From Meghimatium bilineatum (taxonomy: Eukaryota; Mollusca; Gastropoda; Stylommatophora; Philomycidae), in the NCBI GenBank assembly GCA_034231615.1, contig CM067317.1, positions 14,892,710-14,956,709 of the forward strand: a DNA stretch of 64,000 bases. The letters run 5' to 3'. How positions within the stretch are numbered: the first letter of the stretch is position 1; the number at the start of each line of letters is the position of its first letter. The notes beneath the pieces are model-generated. The model saw only the letters and a program-made list of their open reading frames with translations, ran no database searches and had not been told where the DNA came from. Made by a program: the position numbers and the translations under genes. Of this stretch, positions 1 to 13,530 are shown piece after piece.

Positions 1-330
1 GTTAATGTGTTTTTCCAGTGGCAACATATGGATGTGAGACTTGCACTTTAAACAAGACAATATCCAAAATAATACATTCATTTGAAATGAAGTTCTACAG
101 AAAGTCCTAGTAATATCATGACAGAAAAAAAGAACACTTGAATTTTAAAACTACTGAAACTAAACGAAGTGCGGCTTCTAAATACCATCATAAGAAGTAC
201 GCTACTGTACTATGGACACTTAAAGCAACTTATTTTATCGAAAGGCTGACTGAAATACAGAGTAGCATGCAAAGAGAAGAAGAGGTAGCATAAGATCATT
301 GACCAGCGACAGCGAAGAATGTATGCACAT
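1..330 (+). pseudogene. LINE reverse transcriptase, decayed C-terminal piece
   Basis: The + strand shows the post-RT region of a non-LTR retrotransposon: VATYGCETCTLNK, then FEMKFYRK, then after frame loss an EILKLL-like and a LLNTI...YYGHLK-like stretch. The order YGCETW / F-W-Y-RR / GHL is the usual C-terminal signature of RTE-like and related LINEs. The copy enters from outside the window, has several frameshifts and stops, and fades before the (TA)n run near 411. The family cannot be fixed from this piece. Confidence 0.7.
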
Positions 331-1477
331 GTTTCAGGCCTTCTTTATCGAGACAGAGGCGTTCATATTAACCACGATGAAGACAACGTTCTGGCAACTA
401 CATTTAACTTTATATATATATATATATATGTCTATATAGTCTTTTGTAATCTGCCTTTGCTTGCTCATAAGCGTCGCAGAGTTGAATGACCATCGGTTTT
501 CATTCCTAGTACGATTTTTCGCTTGATATGCAGTTCTATTGTGACGTCTCAGGTTTTCCGTAATTCCTTATGTTATTTAGCCAAACAGGGGATTGAGCAA
601 TACTGACACTGTTATATTCTATGCATGTTGTAAGAGGCGACTAAGAAGATTTTGTGGTGGGCTTGACTGGTTCATTTAATAAAATGTCAAACCGAATCAG
701 AAACAGTGCTCAGGTTGCATGTGTCAAAATGCATAATTTCATTGAAAATAAATATAAGAATGTCCTAACGTTGTTCGTATATAATGATAAGAAGAAGCAA
801 AATGGTCAGGAAGCAAGTCATCAGATGAGAAACTACAGTGACATGAGCTCACCTCAAAGGGAGTATGATTTTTATTTTACAAAGCAATATAAAGACATGC
901 AAAGAGGACGGACATGAACGTTATTGCTGAGATTGAAAATCTTGTCCACAACAGAGATGAAATAGTGAAATACACTCAGAGCACTTTGTGGGGTCTAATT
1001 AGCACGGAAGATGTAAAAAGTTTTCATTAAGGCCTTTTATTGAAAACATTGATGGAAACCTTTTAGAAAGCAGTAATTAGTGAAGTATAACGCTTTTTTC
1101 TTGGACAAAATAATTCTGAATTTCTCATTCATTAAGCAAAGGATTGATGCATCTTTAAACCAAGGCATTTTTTGATTCTAAAACGAGTATCTTTAGTAGT
1201 TTTATCAGGACTTGAACATGGTCAGCTTCCATTTAAATGTAATGTCGATGTTGCTTATTAGGGGTCAGCTCAACGATTGTGTTGTTAGTAGCCTGCTTCA
1301 CAGACACAACTCAGTTGAACTTGATCCTGGTTCGAAAGTCAGTCGCCAACATTGTATTGGCAATGGGATTAATGTTTTAGTTACCCTAAAATTTTTACAA
1401 TTGTTGAAATGTAATGTTACGTAATGTATACGTTCTAACTATTTCTTACGTTGTTTAGTCTCATGTGTGTGTTGCGT
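331..1477. other. No gene seen; AT-rich spacer
   Basis: It holds a short (TA)n run at about 411-429 and two small open frames (654-917, 87 codons; 1212-1424, 70 codons). Neither has a recognisable domain or repeat relationship to the rest of the window. Confidence 0.6.
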
Positions 1478-2640
1478 GTTAGTCCATCACAAGTAATGAT
1501 AAACATTTTTTGCATCCACATTTTTAAATTAAATTAGAATTATGACCATGCCCAATAGTTCGTAGATGACTCATCATCATCATCAGGTGCCATGCCGAGT
1601 TGCGTAGGAGGTCATTGCTCGCCACAGCTCTCTGTCCACAGTATTATGTATCAAATGAGTTTTTATTTCTATGCCGTGCCAGGCTGTCAAACTGTCTAAA
1701 ATTTTCTCACGTTGTCACCCTCTGTCTCTGGTGCCTTCAATCTTGCCTGTTGTGATTATGTTCTCTAAACCTGCCTGTCACATAAAGTGACCAAAAAAAG
1801 AAGATTGCCTCTTTCTTATATTGTTGATTAAGGTCCGTTTCGCATTTAACTCTTTCAACACCTCTACATTAGTTTTTCTGGCAGTCCATGGTATTCTCAG
1901 CACTCTTCTGTAGAACAACATCTCTGTTGCCTCCAATCTCCCACTTTTCAGTTTTTTTGTTGTCCAAGACTCGCACCCATATGTTAGTATAGAGGTTATA
2001 TAACACTGCATAACTCTCTTTCTCACCTCTAATGACAAGGTCTTATTACACAGTATATTTTTCATTTTTCTGAATGTTGTTTTTGCCTGTCCTATTCTGC
2101 ATCTTATTTCTGTTGAACTTCTTCCATCTGCTGTAATCATTGTACCTAGATATTTGAATTGGTGGACCTGTTTTAATACTATATCATTCACTATGATCTT
2201 GCAAGTTGTGTTATTTTGTTTCTTTGAAATAACCATTACTTCTGTTTTCTTGATATTTAGGAAGAGGCCTTTCTCTTTACTTTCTTTGACTACTACTTTA
2301 ATTAATTTTTGAAGGTCTTCCTCACTTTTTGCAATCAGAACAGTGTCATCCGCATATCTCAAATTATTTATGTATGTCCTCCCACTGATATTCTTGGGAT
2401 ATCTACTATTGCACGCAATATGTTTTCACTGTATAAAGAGAACAGGTCTGGTGTCGAAAACACGCATCCCTGTCTGACTTCTTGTTTTATTTGTTGAAAA
2501 GGGCGTAGATGGCTAATGAGCCCTATTCGAGCTGTAAATGTCCTTGGATAGTTCGAGCATGGAATGACCACTCTAGAAGGATTGTGGTATATCCGTTCAA
2601 TTTTAGTATTAGTCTCATGTAGAGCCAATGACACGTGTCT
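1478..2640 (-). mobile_element. LINE with C2H2-finger end, split by another LINE
   Basis: Two blocks, 1478-1568 and 2504-2640, match consecutive parts of the LINE end at 7695-7870. The 1478-1568 block is the 3' untranslated part, and 2504-2640 encodes the C-terminal finger region (VVIPCSNYPRTFTARIG, then SHLR). The second finger Cys of the related copy (CPNC) is Tyr here. The 935 bases between are a separate LINE flanked by cgtagatg on both sides, a target-site duplication. This is a dead copy. Confidence 0.85.
1569..2503 (-). mobile_element. LINE-A, 5'-truncated RTE-like retrotransposon
   Basis: Reverse transcriptase remnant on the - strand. EVRQGCVFST and DLFSLYSENI (RT motif region) are followed, after one frame break, by the catalytic box RYADDTVLIA at about 2350, LFLNIKKTEVMV, FKYLGTMITADG, LTYGCESWT and FYRRVLRIPWTARKTNVEVL; 194 codons are uninterrupted at 1778-2362. 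The 3' end encodes ELWRAMTSYATRHGT and runs into a (GAT)n tail at about 1570-1585. 8-bp target duplication cgtagatg (1561-1568, 2504-2511). The 5' part (endonuclease, upper RT) is missing, as is usual for LINE copies made by incomplete reverse transcription. Confidence 0.9.
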
Positions 2641-2974
2641 AATACATGGTGTATACTACCAAGACTTGACGGGATCTGAGTGTGTAACCATGTTCTATTT
2701 CAGTTTCCATGTGTTAAATCACGTGATATATCACTCACTTTAGGCCCTGTTATTTCTTTATTGGCTGGCTATGAAAATGTGTTCAACGCAAAAAAATTAT
2801 CAATTAAATCAGCCAATAGTTTTGATTCGAATATGGGTGGTTCAATTGTGCGATGTAAGCATACGATACTAGATAACAAAGGACAGAGAATTTCAAGCTG
2901 AAAAACAAATTGCGTGCTGTAATAAATGTCCACAGTTGTTAACAAAATACATAATTATAAAAGATGAAAAGGCA
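2641..2974. other. No gene seen
   Basis: Unique-looking AT-rich sequence; a 73-codon open frame at 2680-2901 has no recognisable feature. Confidence 0.5.
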
Positions 2975-3055
2975 GAAAACAGCAGAGATTGGGGTAAATG
3001 TGAAAACAGCAGAGATTGGGGTAAATGTGAAAACAGCAGAAATTGGGGTAAATGT
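2975..3055. repeat. 27-bp minisatellite, 3 copies
   Basis: Three tandem units starting gaaaacagcagagattgggg, nearly identical. Confidence 0.95.
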
Positions 3056-3589
3056 GAAATGACTGTTGTGTAGAGGATCATATTCGAAGATAAGTCTTAG
3101 ATAAAACGAGAGATACCTGTTGTTTCAACGTTAAAAAAAAAGCAAATTTCTGCATTGTCATAAGATTTTAATGGCATCTTTGGAAAATCTATTATAACGT
3201 AGAATTTACCTGCTTTCATTGACGTCCTTTCTAATGCTAAATGCCACGTTATGTCTCCTAAGTTAATGTGGGGAGGAGGGGGGTAATTTCCTCAAAACTC
3301 ACCCAGTCCCTTATCTACGTGCTTGGATTTGATACGCTTTCTGGAAAGAAATTTAACGACATTGCCAGAAGGTGGATGTGGCTCGAGTCAAAGCGATCAT
3401 GAAGAACGTGAAAACTAATGAAAACATAGGGAAGAATAGTAGCAGAGGTTGTCAGATAGGATGAAGCCTGACCAGTACACATTAAGAAAATGACTAAATA
3501 TAGAGTTAATAAGATACGACTGTTGTTTTATGCTTTCATGTAAATGTTTCTTAGAAACAGGACTACTATTATTTTATGTTTTTTTGTGG
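3056..3589. other. No gene seen
   Basis: AT-rich spacer with a short G run near 3270. Nothing recognised on either strand. Confidence 0.5.
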
Positions 3590-3761
3590 ATCGGTAGTAG
3601 TAGGAGCTGCAGTAGCACCAGTAGTGTAGTAGTCTCCGCAGCAGTAGAGGCGGTCGTGGTCGGTTTAATAATAGCTATAACAATAGACGATGCTGCAATA
3701 TTTGTTTGTGCATTAGTAATTACGTTAGTGGTACTTCTAGGTATAATAGAAGTAACAAGAC

Positions 3762-3817
<56 letters not shown>

Positions 3818-3851
3818 ATACTAGTAGTAGTAGTAGTAGTAGTAGTAATAC

Positions 3852-3889
<38 letters not shown>

Positions 3890-3893
3890 ATAC

Positions 3894-3931
<38 letters not shown>

Positions 3932-4258
3932 ATACTAGTAGTAGTAGTAGTAGTAGTAGTAGTAATACTAGTAGTAGTAGTAGTAGTAGTAGTAATACTA
4001 GTAGTAGTAGTAGTAGTAGTAGTAATACTAGTAGTAGTAGTAGTAGTAGTAGTAGCAGTAGTTGTAGTAGCAATAGTAACATCAGTTGTAGTAATAGTAG
4101 TGGTAATAGTAGTAGTAGTAGTACCAGTAATAGTAATAGTATTATTAGTATTATTATTATTGGTAGTGGTAGTAGCAGTTGTAGCAATAGTAGTATAAAC
4201 AGTAGCAGTAGTATCAGTGATATCATTATTTGTTGCAGCAGAAGTAGTAGCAGTATTG

Positions 4259-4318
<60 letters not shown>

Positions 4319-4330
4319 ATAATACTTATT
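3590..4330. repeat. (TAG)n trinucleotide tract with regular interruptions
   Basis: Pure TAG runs at 3761-4060 and 4255-4318, flanked by degenerate GTA/GCA triplets. The triplet run is interrupted by aatac at 3817, 3847, 3889, 3931, 3964, 3994 and 4024, so spacings are 30, 42, 42, 33, 30 and 30: the tract grew by copying blocks of 10-14 triplets. It gives long Val, Ser and Leu homopolymer frames that are artefacts of the repeat. Confidence 0.95.
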
Positions 4331-6344
<2,014 letters not shown>

Positions 6345-6608
6345 AGACTCCGCAGTCATATGTAAATAAAGTTCAAGATTGGCAACACGGACATGTGTAC
6401 ATGTGGACAGGCAGCACAGAGTACCAAGCATAAACTTCAAGATTGTTCTGAGTATGAAACGCTGAGGCAGACATATTGGCCAGAGGAAACAACACTGGAA
6501 TCAAAGCTCTATGGGACACTGTATGAACTACAAAAGACAGTGAGATTTATTAAGGAGACAGAATTACAGATATAGGCATGTTTCAAGTGAACGAAAGAAG
6601 AAGAAAGA
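6345..6608 (+). mobile_element. LINE (RNase H type), 3' end copy
   Basis: A short 5'-truncated copy of the same LINE end as 25097-25872. It encodes the C-terminal Cys/His knuckle MCTCGQAAQSTKHKLQDC, then LRQTYWPEETTLESKLYG and a stop at about 6575. The 3' untranslated part ends gaacgaaagaagaagaaag. It is fairly young, because most of the last 60 codons are still open. Confidence 0.88.
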
Positions 6609-7229
6609 AATACGGCGAACTATTGCAGTGTATTATAGTCATCACGATATTTACAATAGATTAATTATAGTTAATTTACGTCTTTTAGGATTGTCTTTAA
6701 TACTTAACTTTATTATTGTCTTTAGCACTTGCCTTTAGAACTGTCTTTAGCACTTACTCAAACGGATGTAGCATTCCTCAGCCTTCACACAGCATACACA
6801 CTGGTATTCACTGTCCCCGTTACGTTGCTCCACCATGCGCTAACGCACACATTTTATCCCTTGCCGCACAGAGTTTGGATTTGGCTCCCAAGACTTACAT
6901 AAATAAATATGTGTAAAAGGTCATATAATGAAAAATAGAACATGCTGAGGAAGAAATAACTTTCTTGTTTAAGTCTAGAGAAAGTAGTGGTCGAAATGTA
7001 TCAGCTCACGGAGATAGACATGTGATCACTAGCACTCTTGTTTTGGAGGGAACATTGCTGGTATCCGTGCCTTGCTGGTTTGATAGCCTAAGAAAGCATT
7101 TATTTTTTTATTTATTTATTTATTATTATTTTTTTTTTGATTTTTTTTTTGGGGGGGGGGGGGGAGACTGAGTGGCGATTTAATTTTAAATCTGATCCAT
7201 CGACGGTGACAGACTGATTAAGACTCTAA
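6609..7229. other. Spacer with poly(T)/poly(G) tract
   Basis: TTTA/T-rich stretch at about 7098-7151, running directly into about 14 G at 7152-7165. No gene recognised. Confidence 0.55.
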
Positions 7230-7530
7230 GTCTGAAATGAGATGTTTGATGAAAGCTATAAATGACACGAGAAGAGACCGCCAGAGAAATGAAGATATCA
7301 GGAAAGAAGTAAAGATTATCTCAAGTGAAGACTACAATGAGAGGCAGCAAACCAGATGGTTTGGTCACGTCATGAGAATAGAGCCTGCGTAACTAGCCAT
7401 AAGTGCATACATCAGCAGAAGACCGGGCTACAAGACACAAGGAAGACCAAGATCTAAATGGGCAGAGACAATCAAAGAAGTATTAAATAGACACGGACTT
7501 ACCATGGCCATGTAACTCAAATGGCCAAAG
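7230..7530 (+). mobile_element. LINE-D, 3' end copy
   Basis: The + strand encodes NEDIRKEVKI, then RWFGHVMRIEPA, a stop, SAYISRRPGYKTQGRPRSKW and IKEVLNRHGL. This is the post-RT tail of a LINE, with the usual order RWFGHVMR / GRPR-W / final helix. The same family lies at 24180-24475. Only the last roughly 100 codons remain, with one internal stop. Confidence 0.8.
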
Positions 7531-7558
7531 ACAAAAACTCTAAATCCTCTCTCCCTCC

Positions 7559-7575
7559 ACCCCCCCCCCCCCCCA
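7559..7575. repeat. Poly(C) tract
   Basis: About 16 C in a row directly downstream of the LINE-D fragment. Confidence 0.95.
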
Positions 7576-7673
7576 CGGCGTTTAACGGCACAAGTGGAAA
7601 TAACAATAGACAGAATAGATAGATTAAGAAGGAAGTTAGGTTTTTCCGGCAATGTGAAGAGACACGATGGCAT

Positions 7674-8795
7674 TGTTGTTGTTGTTGTTGTTGTTCGTCC
7701 ATCACAAGTGATGATGACCATTTGTTACATCCACTTTTGAAAATTCAATTTTAGTTATGTCCTTGATTATGAGTTCGTAGATGGCTAATGAACCCTATTC
7801 GAGCTGTAAATGTCCTTGGACAGTTCGGACATGGAATAACGACTGTAGACGGATCTTGGTCTATCCGTGACTTTCTAGCTGCTCTCCGCTGTTGAGCTGC
7901 TGCATTTCTCTTCTTTTCACAAGATGATGCGCTCTTTTTTATTTTAGAACGCCATGTAGATCTATTTTGTGCAAGTTCTTCCCATGTATCGTGGTCTATT
8001 TCAAAGGCTTTCAGTGAGTTCTTTAACGAGTTCTTGTAGCGCTTCCTTTGGCCACCGTGAGATCGAATACCCTTCTCTAGCTCACCATAGAGAAGTATCT
8101 TTGGCAGACGATGGTCTGGCATACGCACCAAATGACCTGCCCAACGAATCTGTGTCTGCATCAGGATCGTGTCAATGCTTGGGATACCAGCTTTATCAAG
8201 GACAGTGGTATCTGGAATCTTGTCTTGCCATCTGATGTTCATAACTTTTCTGAGACAATTTGTATGAAAAGGATTGCGTTTTTTCACATGACGTCTATAC
8301 ACAGTCCTTGTTTCACTAGCGTATAATAGCACTGGAAGTACCACTGCTCTGTAAACTTTCAGCTTAGTCTGTAGGTCAATGCCATTTCTGCGCCAAACAT
8401 TTGCGTACAATCTGCCGAAGGTACTGCTTGCTTTGGCTATCCTTGTATACACTACATTATCAACGTTGGCATTTTGTGATAACGTACTGCCTAGATATGT
8501 GAATCTATTCACAACTTTCAGTGCTACACCATTTAATTTCATGCACGGCTCGAGATAGCTTTTGCCAAGTGCTGGTTGTAACATGACTTCTGTTTTCTCT
8601 GTGTTAATGGTAAGCCCAAAGTTGGTACAGGCTTTGGAGAATCTGTCTATAATACATTGTAGATCAGCCTCAGAGTTGGCATTTAGGGCAATCATCAGCA
8701 AATAGAAGATCCCTGATTGTGAGTGATTTAACTTTGGTTTTTGCTCGAAGCCGCCGAAGGTTGAACAATTTTCCGTCTATGCGATAGGTGTCGTT
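7674..8795 (-). mobile_element. LINE with C2H2 zinc finger at C-terminus
   Basis: Best-preserved LINE coding segment in the window. At about 8750-8690 the - strand encodes [12 protein letters not shown] and the catalytic LLFADD, then after a frame break 316 open codons (7751-8701): LTINTEKTEVM, FTYLGSTLS, the post-RT LRKVMNIRWQDKIP, RWAGHLVRMPDHRLP, and a terminal finger CPNCPRTFTARIGFISHLRTH split as C-x2-C-x12-H-x3-H. The finger probably binds nucleic acid during target-primed reverse transcription. The 3' end has an (AAC)n tail at about 7674-7700. The endonuclease and N-terminal RT are missing. Confidence 0.92.
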
Positions 8796-9061
8796 GTTGT
8801 AGGACGTGATAGAAGACAGTAGAGGGAAAGGTCAACCAAGATGTCGTTGAACAGGAGATATTCAGGAAGGCTTGCACAAGCAGAGGCGGAACAACTTATC
8901 AAAGCCCTTGTGGACTTCAGGAGATTCATAATGAAGACTACGTTCTGGAAAGAAGACTTCACATAACAGCAGTTTCTTCTTTTCTTTGGGCCAGTTTGAC
9001 ATTGGTTAGTATTACTTGTTTCATGTAGAATGCTAAGTTGAGAAGTCTAACACACGAGTAC
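8796..9061. other. Unassigned, probably LINE-related
   Basis: Follows the LINE 5' break. atgaagactacgttctgg (about 8930) resembles atgaagacaacgttctgg near 378, so a dispersed element may be shared with the left window edge. No clear coding. Confidence 0.4.
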
Positions 9062-9161
9062 GATCCTTGGACAAGAAAGTAACACGAGATTAGAAGTTTG
9101 GAAGCCATAATGATATGATTCTATAGAAGAATGATGGAATACCATGACAGCTAAAAAACGA
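9062..9161 (+). pseudogene. LINE post-RT fragment
   Basis: The + strand reads a decayed FYRRM...H-S-KTNEEIQKLHG, the same region as FYRRVLRIPWTARKTNVEVL in LINE-A. One stop interrupts it. Its last part is the founder of the adjacent array. Confidence 0.65.
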
Positions 9162-9538
9162 ATGAAGAAATACAGAAGTTACATGGAAACATGATAAGAA
9201 ATACAGAAGTTTAAATGGGACCAAGAGAAGAAATACAGAAGTCTAATGGGAACAAGAGAAGAAATACAGAAGTCTAATGGGAACAAGAGAAGAAATACAG
9301 AAGTTTAATGGAAACAAGAGAAGAAATACAGAAGTTTAATGGAAACAAGAGAAGAAATACAGAAGTTTAATGGGAACAAGAGAAGAAATACAGAAGTTTA
9401 ATGGGAACAAGAGAAGAAATACAGAAGTCTAATGTGAACAAGAGAAGAAATACAGAAGTTTAATGGAAACAAGAGAAGAAATACAGAAGTTTAATGGGAA
9501 CAAGAGAAGAAATACAGAAGTTTAATGGGAACAAGAGG
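9162..9538. repeat. 31-bp minisatellite derived from LINE sequence, about 12 copies
   Basis: Units begin agaagaaatacagaag and end with ggaacaag; the spacing of the gtctaatggg segment is exactly 31. The first, most divergent units continue the LINE reading NEEIQKLH, so the array arose by tandem expansion of LINE coding DNA. Confidence 0.93.
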
Positions 9539-9829
9539 GGGTGGTGTGAATTACTTATTAATATCAGTTAGAGATTTATTTTTGACCAAATTATGAGACA
9601 CGGTTATTTAGAGAATATAATATGAACGGACAAGATTCAAGGATCTAGAAACAGCGGGACCGTTGGTGAAATAATTACTTTAACGTTGTGGAAGACTGCG
9701 TTTAAATTATTAGAAAATGTGTAGTACGTGGTGTGTAGAGGTACATGATCACATACACTAGTCGATATGGTACTAGATGTTGATGAACTTCACCATGACA
9801 CTCGAATAGTTCATTACATCAGTTCTTTT
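9539..9829. other. No gene seen
   Basis: AT-rich spacer between two arrays. Confidence 0.5.
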
Positions 9830-10024
9830 CACATTTAATACTTGTTTTTCTTAGATTTAATACTTGTTTTTCTTAGATTTAATACTTGTTTTTCTCAGAT
9901 TTAATACTTGTTTTTCTCAGATTTAATACTTGTTTTTTCTCAGATTTAATACTTGTTTTTTCTAAGATTTAATACTTGTTTTTCTCAGATTTAATACTTG
10001 TTTTTTCTCAGATTTAATACTTGT
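9830..10024. repeat. 22-bp minisatellite, about 9 copies
   Basis: Units agatttaatacttg followed by a T run and ctc/ctt; T-run length varies between units. Confidence 0.95.
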
Positions 10025-10224
10025 TCCCGGATAGCGTCCCTGGGAAACATATCTTTCACGATATTATAAATTTCATGTGACAACTTGGTGTTATTCCATA
10101 TCAACTAGTACTGACATTTCAAAAACTGGCTAAAATTTCAGTGACACTAACGTCAATTGTGTGATTTAAACACCAAGATACTTTTAATGCAAGCGTACAA
10201 GTTTTATTTTCAGTTCAATGTTCT

Positions 10225-10475
10225 GTCTGTTTAATCAGTATAAAGATGCAATGTTCTGTACGTTCTTCCAGCAAAACGACGCGATGTTCTGGCAATTCAA
10301 TTTATATAAAGACGTAATGTTAGGTTAGTTCGCCAAGTATAAAGATGTAATGTTCTGTCAGTTCACTTAGTATAAAGATGCAGTGTTCTGTCAGTTCAAT
10401 CGGTATACAGATGCAACGTTCTGTCACTTCACTTAGTATAAAGATGCAATGTTCTGTCATTTCACTTTGTATTAA
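10225..10475. repeat. 33-bp minisatellite, about 7 copies
   Basis: Units contain gtataaagatgcaatgttct followed by gtcagttcactta. The left copies are degenerate and the right copies well matched. Confidence 0.93.
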
Positions 10476-11539
10476 AGCGCAGTGGTGGATTGATGAGGGT
10501 GTAGTTTCTATTAATGACAAATGTACCGTGTGAATCCTTGATGAAGTAGTTCCTACATAAACATTAGACAATTTGTTATTGAGCTTATTGAACTTTTAAA
10601 ATCTATCTCTTGAGAACAACTATTGTTCAGATCCAGAATGTCAGCCTAACGATGTGTACCCAGTGAATAAAAAGTATGGAAACAATTCTGATTATTCAAT
10701 CTAAATTACTGTGTAAATTTATTAAAAAGAAAACGTTTAACTCGAAAATTTTGGTAAAGGTGTGCCTCTTTTAAATTTGCATTGATATTTTTATCATTTT
10801 CTGGGTTTTTCCCATTTAAAAAATTACGATCATAACTTGACCTTCTGATAAGTGTAACATCTTCATTAAATTCACACCTTGATCTGCTTCACACACTCAA
10901 TGGAAACTATGTAAAAAAAAAAGTTAATGGTAAAAGTAGTCCCACATACAAGAAGAGACTTGTAAGGTCAGCGTACCACCAACAACTATCATTGAGAAAA
11001 ATTGGGGATAAAGCACGCTACACTGACAACGAAATGCCGACCAACCTGGGAAAAACCCAAGATAGCGAGTATGGCAGGAAGTCGCCCAAGCATGATCTAC
11101 AACCAATCGGTTAAGGGTGTATTCACATTTTCATTTTTCACCAAAAATTGTACTACAAGGAGTTTCATTCCACAAGGATCGGTTATAATATATCGTGCCC
11201 ACTGTATATCTCCTGGTATCGTTTCACACAATCCTCCAGAAATATATTAACCAAAAATCAGCAACCATCACCCCCAGCTATGCGTGAGCCATGAGCGTCT
11301 CTTTTGCAGACCTTCCAACTGAATTAATTAGGACCCCATTCTTTACGTTTTTGATTATTGTTGTATTTTGGTTGATCACTATTTGCATACTTAGAATGGC
11401 ATGACAAAAACAGCCAAGCTAACCCCAGTTCTATAATTAGTGACCAACCAAAATGCAAAAATGTCACCTGTCGGTCAAGAATCAAGTCTAGATAACAGGG
11501 CGTGCTTAGACGGTCATGCATGAGCCATAACAGGGCTCT
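10476..11539. other. No gene seen
   Basis: Mostly unique AT-rich sequence; small frames at 10924-11106, 11002-11250 and 11324-11605 show no domain. Confidence 0.5.
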
Positions 11540-11732
11540 AGTAAAGACATGTGTACAGAAAGTAAACATGATCTGAAAGGCTGATTTTTTATTATTTCCG
11601 TGCATTTCGTTGGTGCCTTAGCTTTTTCGTCATGCGGCACCAAGTATATAAATAGTGGCCAAGGAAAACACAACAATAATCAAAAGCTAAGCGTATGAAA
11701 GTTTGCTTACTTTCTGTACATAGGTCTTTACT
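11540..11732. mobile_element. MITE-A copy 1: inverted-repeat element with TATA box
   Basis: Arms of about 32 bp: left agtaaagac...tgtacagaaagtaa, right the reverse complement agtaaagac...tgtacagaaagtaag. The centre has ttatttccgtgcatttcgt and a strong TATA-like aagtatataaatagtgg at about 11642-11658. Other copies lie at 34718, 49824 and 50140. There is no coding capacity, so it would need a transposase supplied elsewhere. Confidence 0.85.
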
Positions 11733-11774
11733 GACACCGGTCTCGCGTTATTGATTGAAGAAAGATGAAGGGAT

Positions 11775-11855
11775 CTACTTGGCGTAGTTGTTAAGCCGTA
11801 TATGTTGTGTGCAGGAGGTTCTAGGTTCAAATTCCGTTAACGATCTCTTGTTTGT
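11775..11855 (+). repeat. tRNA-like SINE head
   Basis: An A-box-like tggcgtagttgttaag and a B-box-like ggttcaaattcc sit at tRNA-like spacing, but the acceptor ends do not pair, so this is not a tRNA gene. Confidence 0.55.
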
Positions 11856-12123
11856 AAGATGGAATTTTTATTTGGAGATCCCTAGAGTTTATCGTTTGAA
11901 GATACGTTACGTGCTATGAGTGATACATTCGACAGCCGGCATGTCGCTTCGTTAGTGGGACTGAACACATATGGTTAAACTGAGTACGATGGAGTCTATC
12001 CTCTACAACAAAGAAAGTGTATAACACAATATTACATAGCAGGGTTGCCATAGGACATAATAATTTCATTGTCAAATTCAACAAATTAGAAAATTTCCAA
12101 ATCTCAATCACATTTATTTTATA

Positions 12124-12215
12124 ATATTGCCAATTTGATATTTTTGGACAATTTTATATTTTTCGGCAATTTTATATTCTTGGACAATTTTATATTCTTG
12201 GACAATTTTATATAT
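12124..12215. repeat. 18-bp degenerate repeat, about 5 copies
   Basis: Repeating ggacaattttatatt at spacings of 17-19. Confidence 0.85.
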
Positions 12216-13032
12216 GTTCTCGTTTAAATTAATTAAAAATCTGAAAAACTGGATCTTACCAGTAGGTATTGTATTTGTTTGTAGAATTATTTCGCGACTA
12301 CTGTCAGAATACAACCAACAACAAAAAAAAACTCTAATTTTTAGATGTAGATATGAGAATTAGATTTTATTAAACGGATCTGAATTCACTCACAATCGTT
12401 TTACGTTTTACGTTTTAAACAAGGTCTGCTATATCGATCCTTTTATTTTGTTTTTCTCTCGGATTTATCCATTTTTAATGGGGTAACTGGAAATTATATT
12501 AGTTTTTGGGGTGTTTTTTCGTGTCAATTTTTGGCATTATTGAAAATATATGTATTTGGCGAATGAAATTCTCGAAGAATGTAGAATAAAGCCTATTAGT
12601 GACGTTTTATGAGATCAACATGAGTGTCCATTGTAGCGACGGACTTATTATTTGCAAATTTCGTATATTTTCTAGCTATATTCGTGAAGATTGGTTCAAA
12701 GACATGGAAATCTTGGCAACGTTAAGTGACAACTAATTGTTCTTGTGACATCATATATGCCATTTTCAACATCTAAATCTCTGTGATGCATGCTGAAAAA
12801 TAAGTGTTAGTTTGGTTCGAAATACAGCTGATACATAGGTAATGTAATCTAAATCCGAGAGATTAAATCAAGTTATAATGTAAATACGACATAAGAATGA
12901 TCAATGAAATGCACACATTGCAGGGCAGTAACAATCGCCATACTATTAGCTGTTCAAATACTCAACAATCTAGAGTCCATATCCCAAAAATGTACAATCT
13001 TCATTGATTTATAATCAGTCTTACATGCAATC
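12216..13032. other. No gene seen
   Basis: AT-rich, no frame above 60 codons, no repeat recognised. Confidence 0.5.
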
Positions 13033-13300
13033 CAAAATATGAAACTGGGCAACATCATTCACAACATCAGACAAAATATCAAACAGGGAAACATCATTCA
13101 CAACATCAGAAAAAATATGAAATAGGACAATCTCATTCCAAAAAAATCAGACAAAGTATCAAACAGGACAATCTCATTCCAAACATCAGACAAAATATCA
13201 AACAGGACAATCTCATTCCAAACATCAGACAAAATATCAAACAGGACAACCTCATTCCAAACATCAGACAAAATATTAAACAGGACAATCTCATTCATAA
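13033..13300. repeat. 39-bp minisatellite, about 7 copies
   Basis: Units carry caggacaatctcattcc then aacatcagacaaaatat. Left-hand copies are divergent (gggcaacatcattcacaac variants). Confidence 0.93.
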
Positions 13301-13530
13301 CTATTGTCTGTTGTCTATCCCCAGAGGGAAGCTAGTTGATAGCATCCACACTTGCCATTAAGCGTATGGGTGGGAGCTGTAAGTTCTTGTTCAAGGCCAG
13401 AAGAGAATATGTTTTGTAAAGACGAATCAGCGACCATGTAACTTGTTAAATAGAACAAATGTGCATGATTGTATTATTGCAATAACCCAGTGTTATAACA
13501 GACCCGAACATGATGTATTTAATTTATAGA

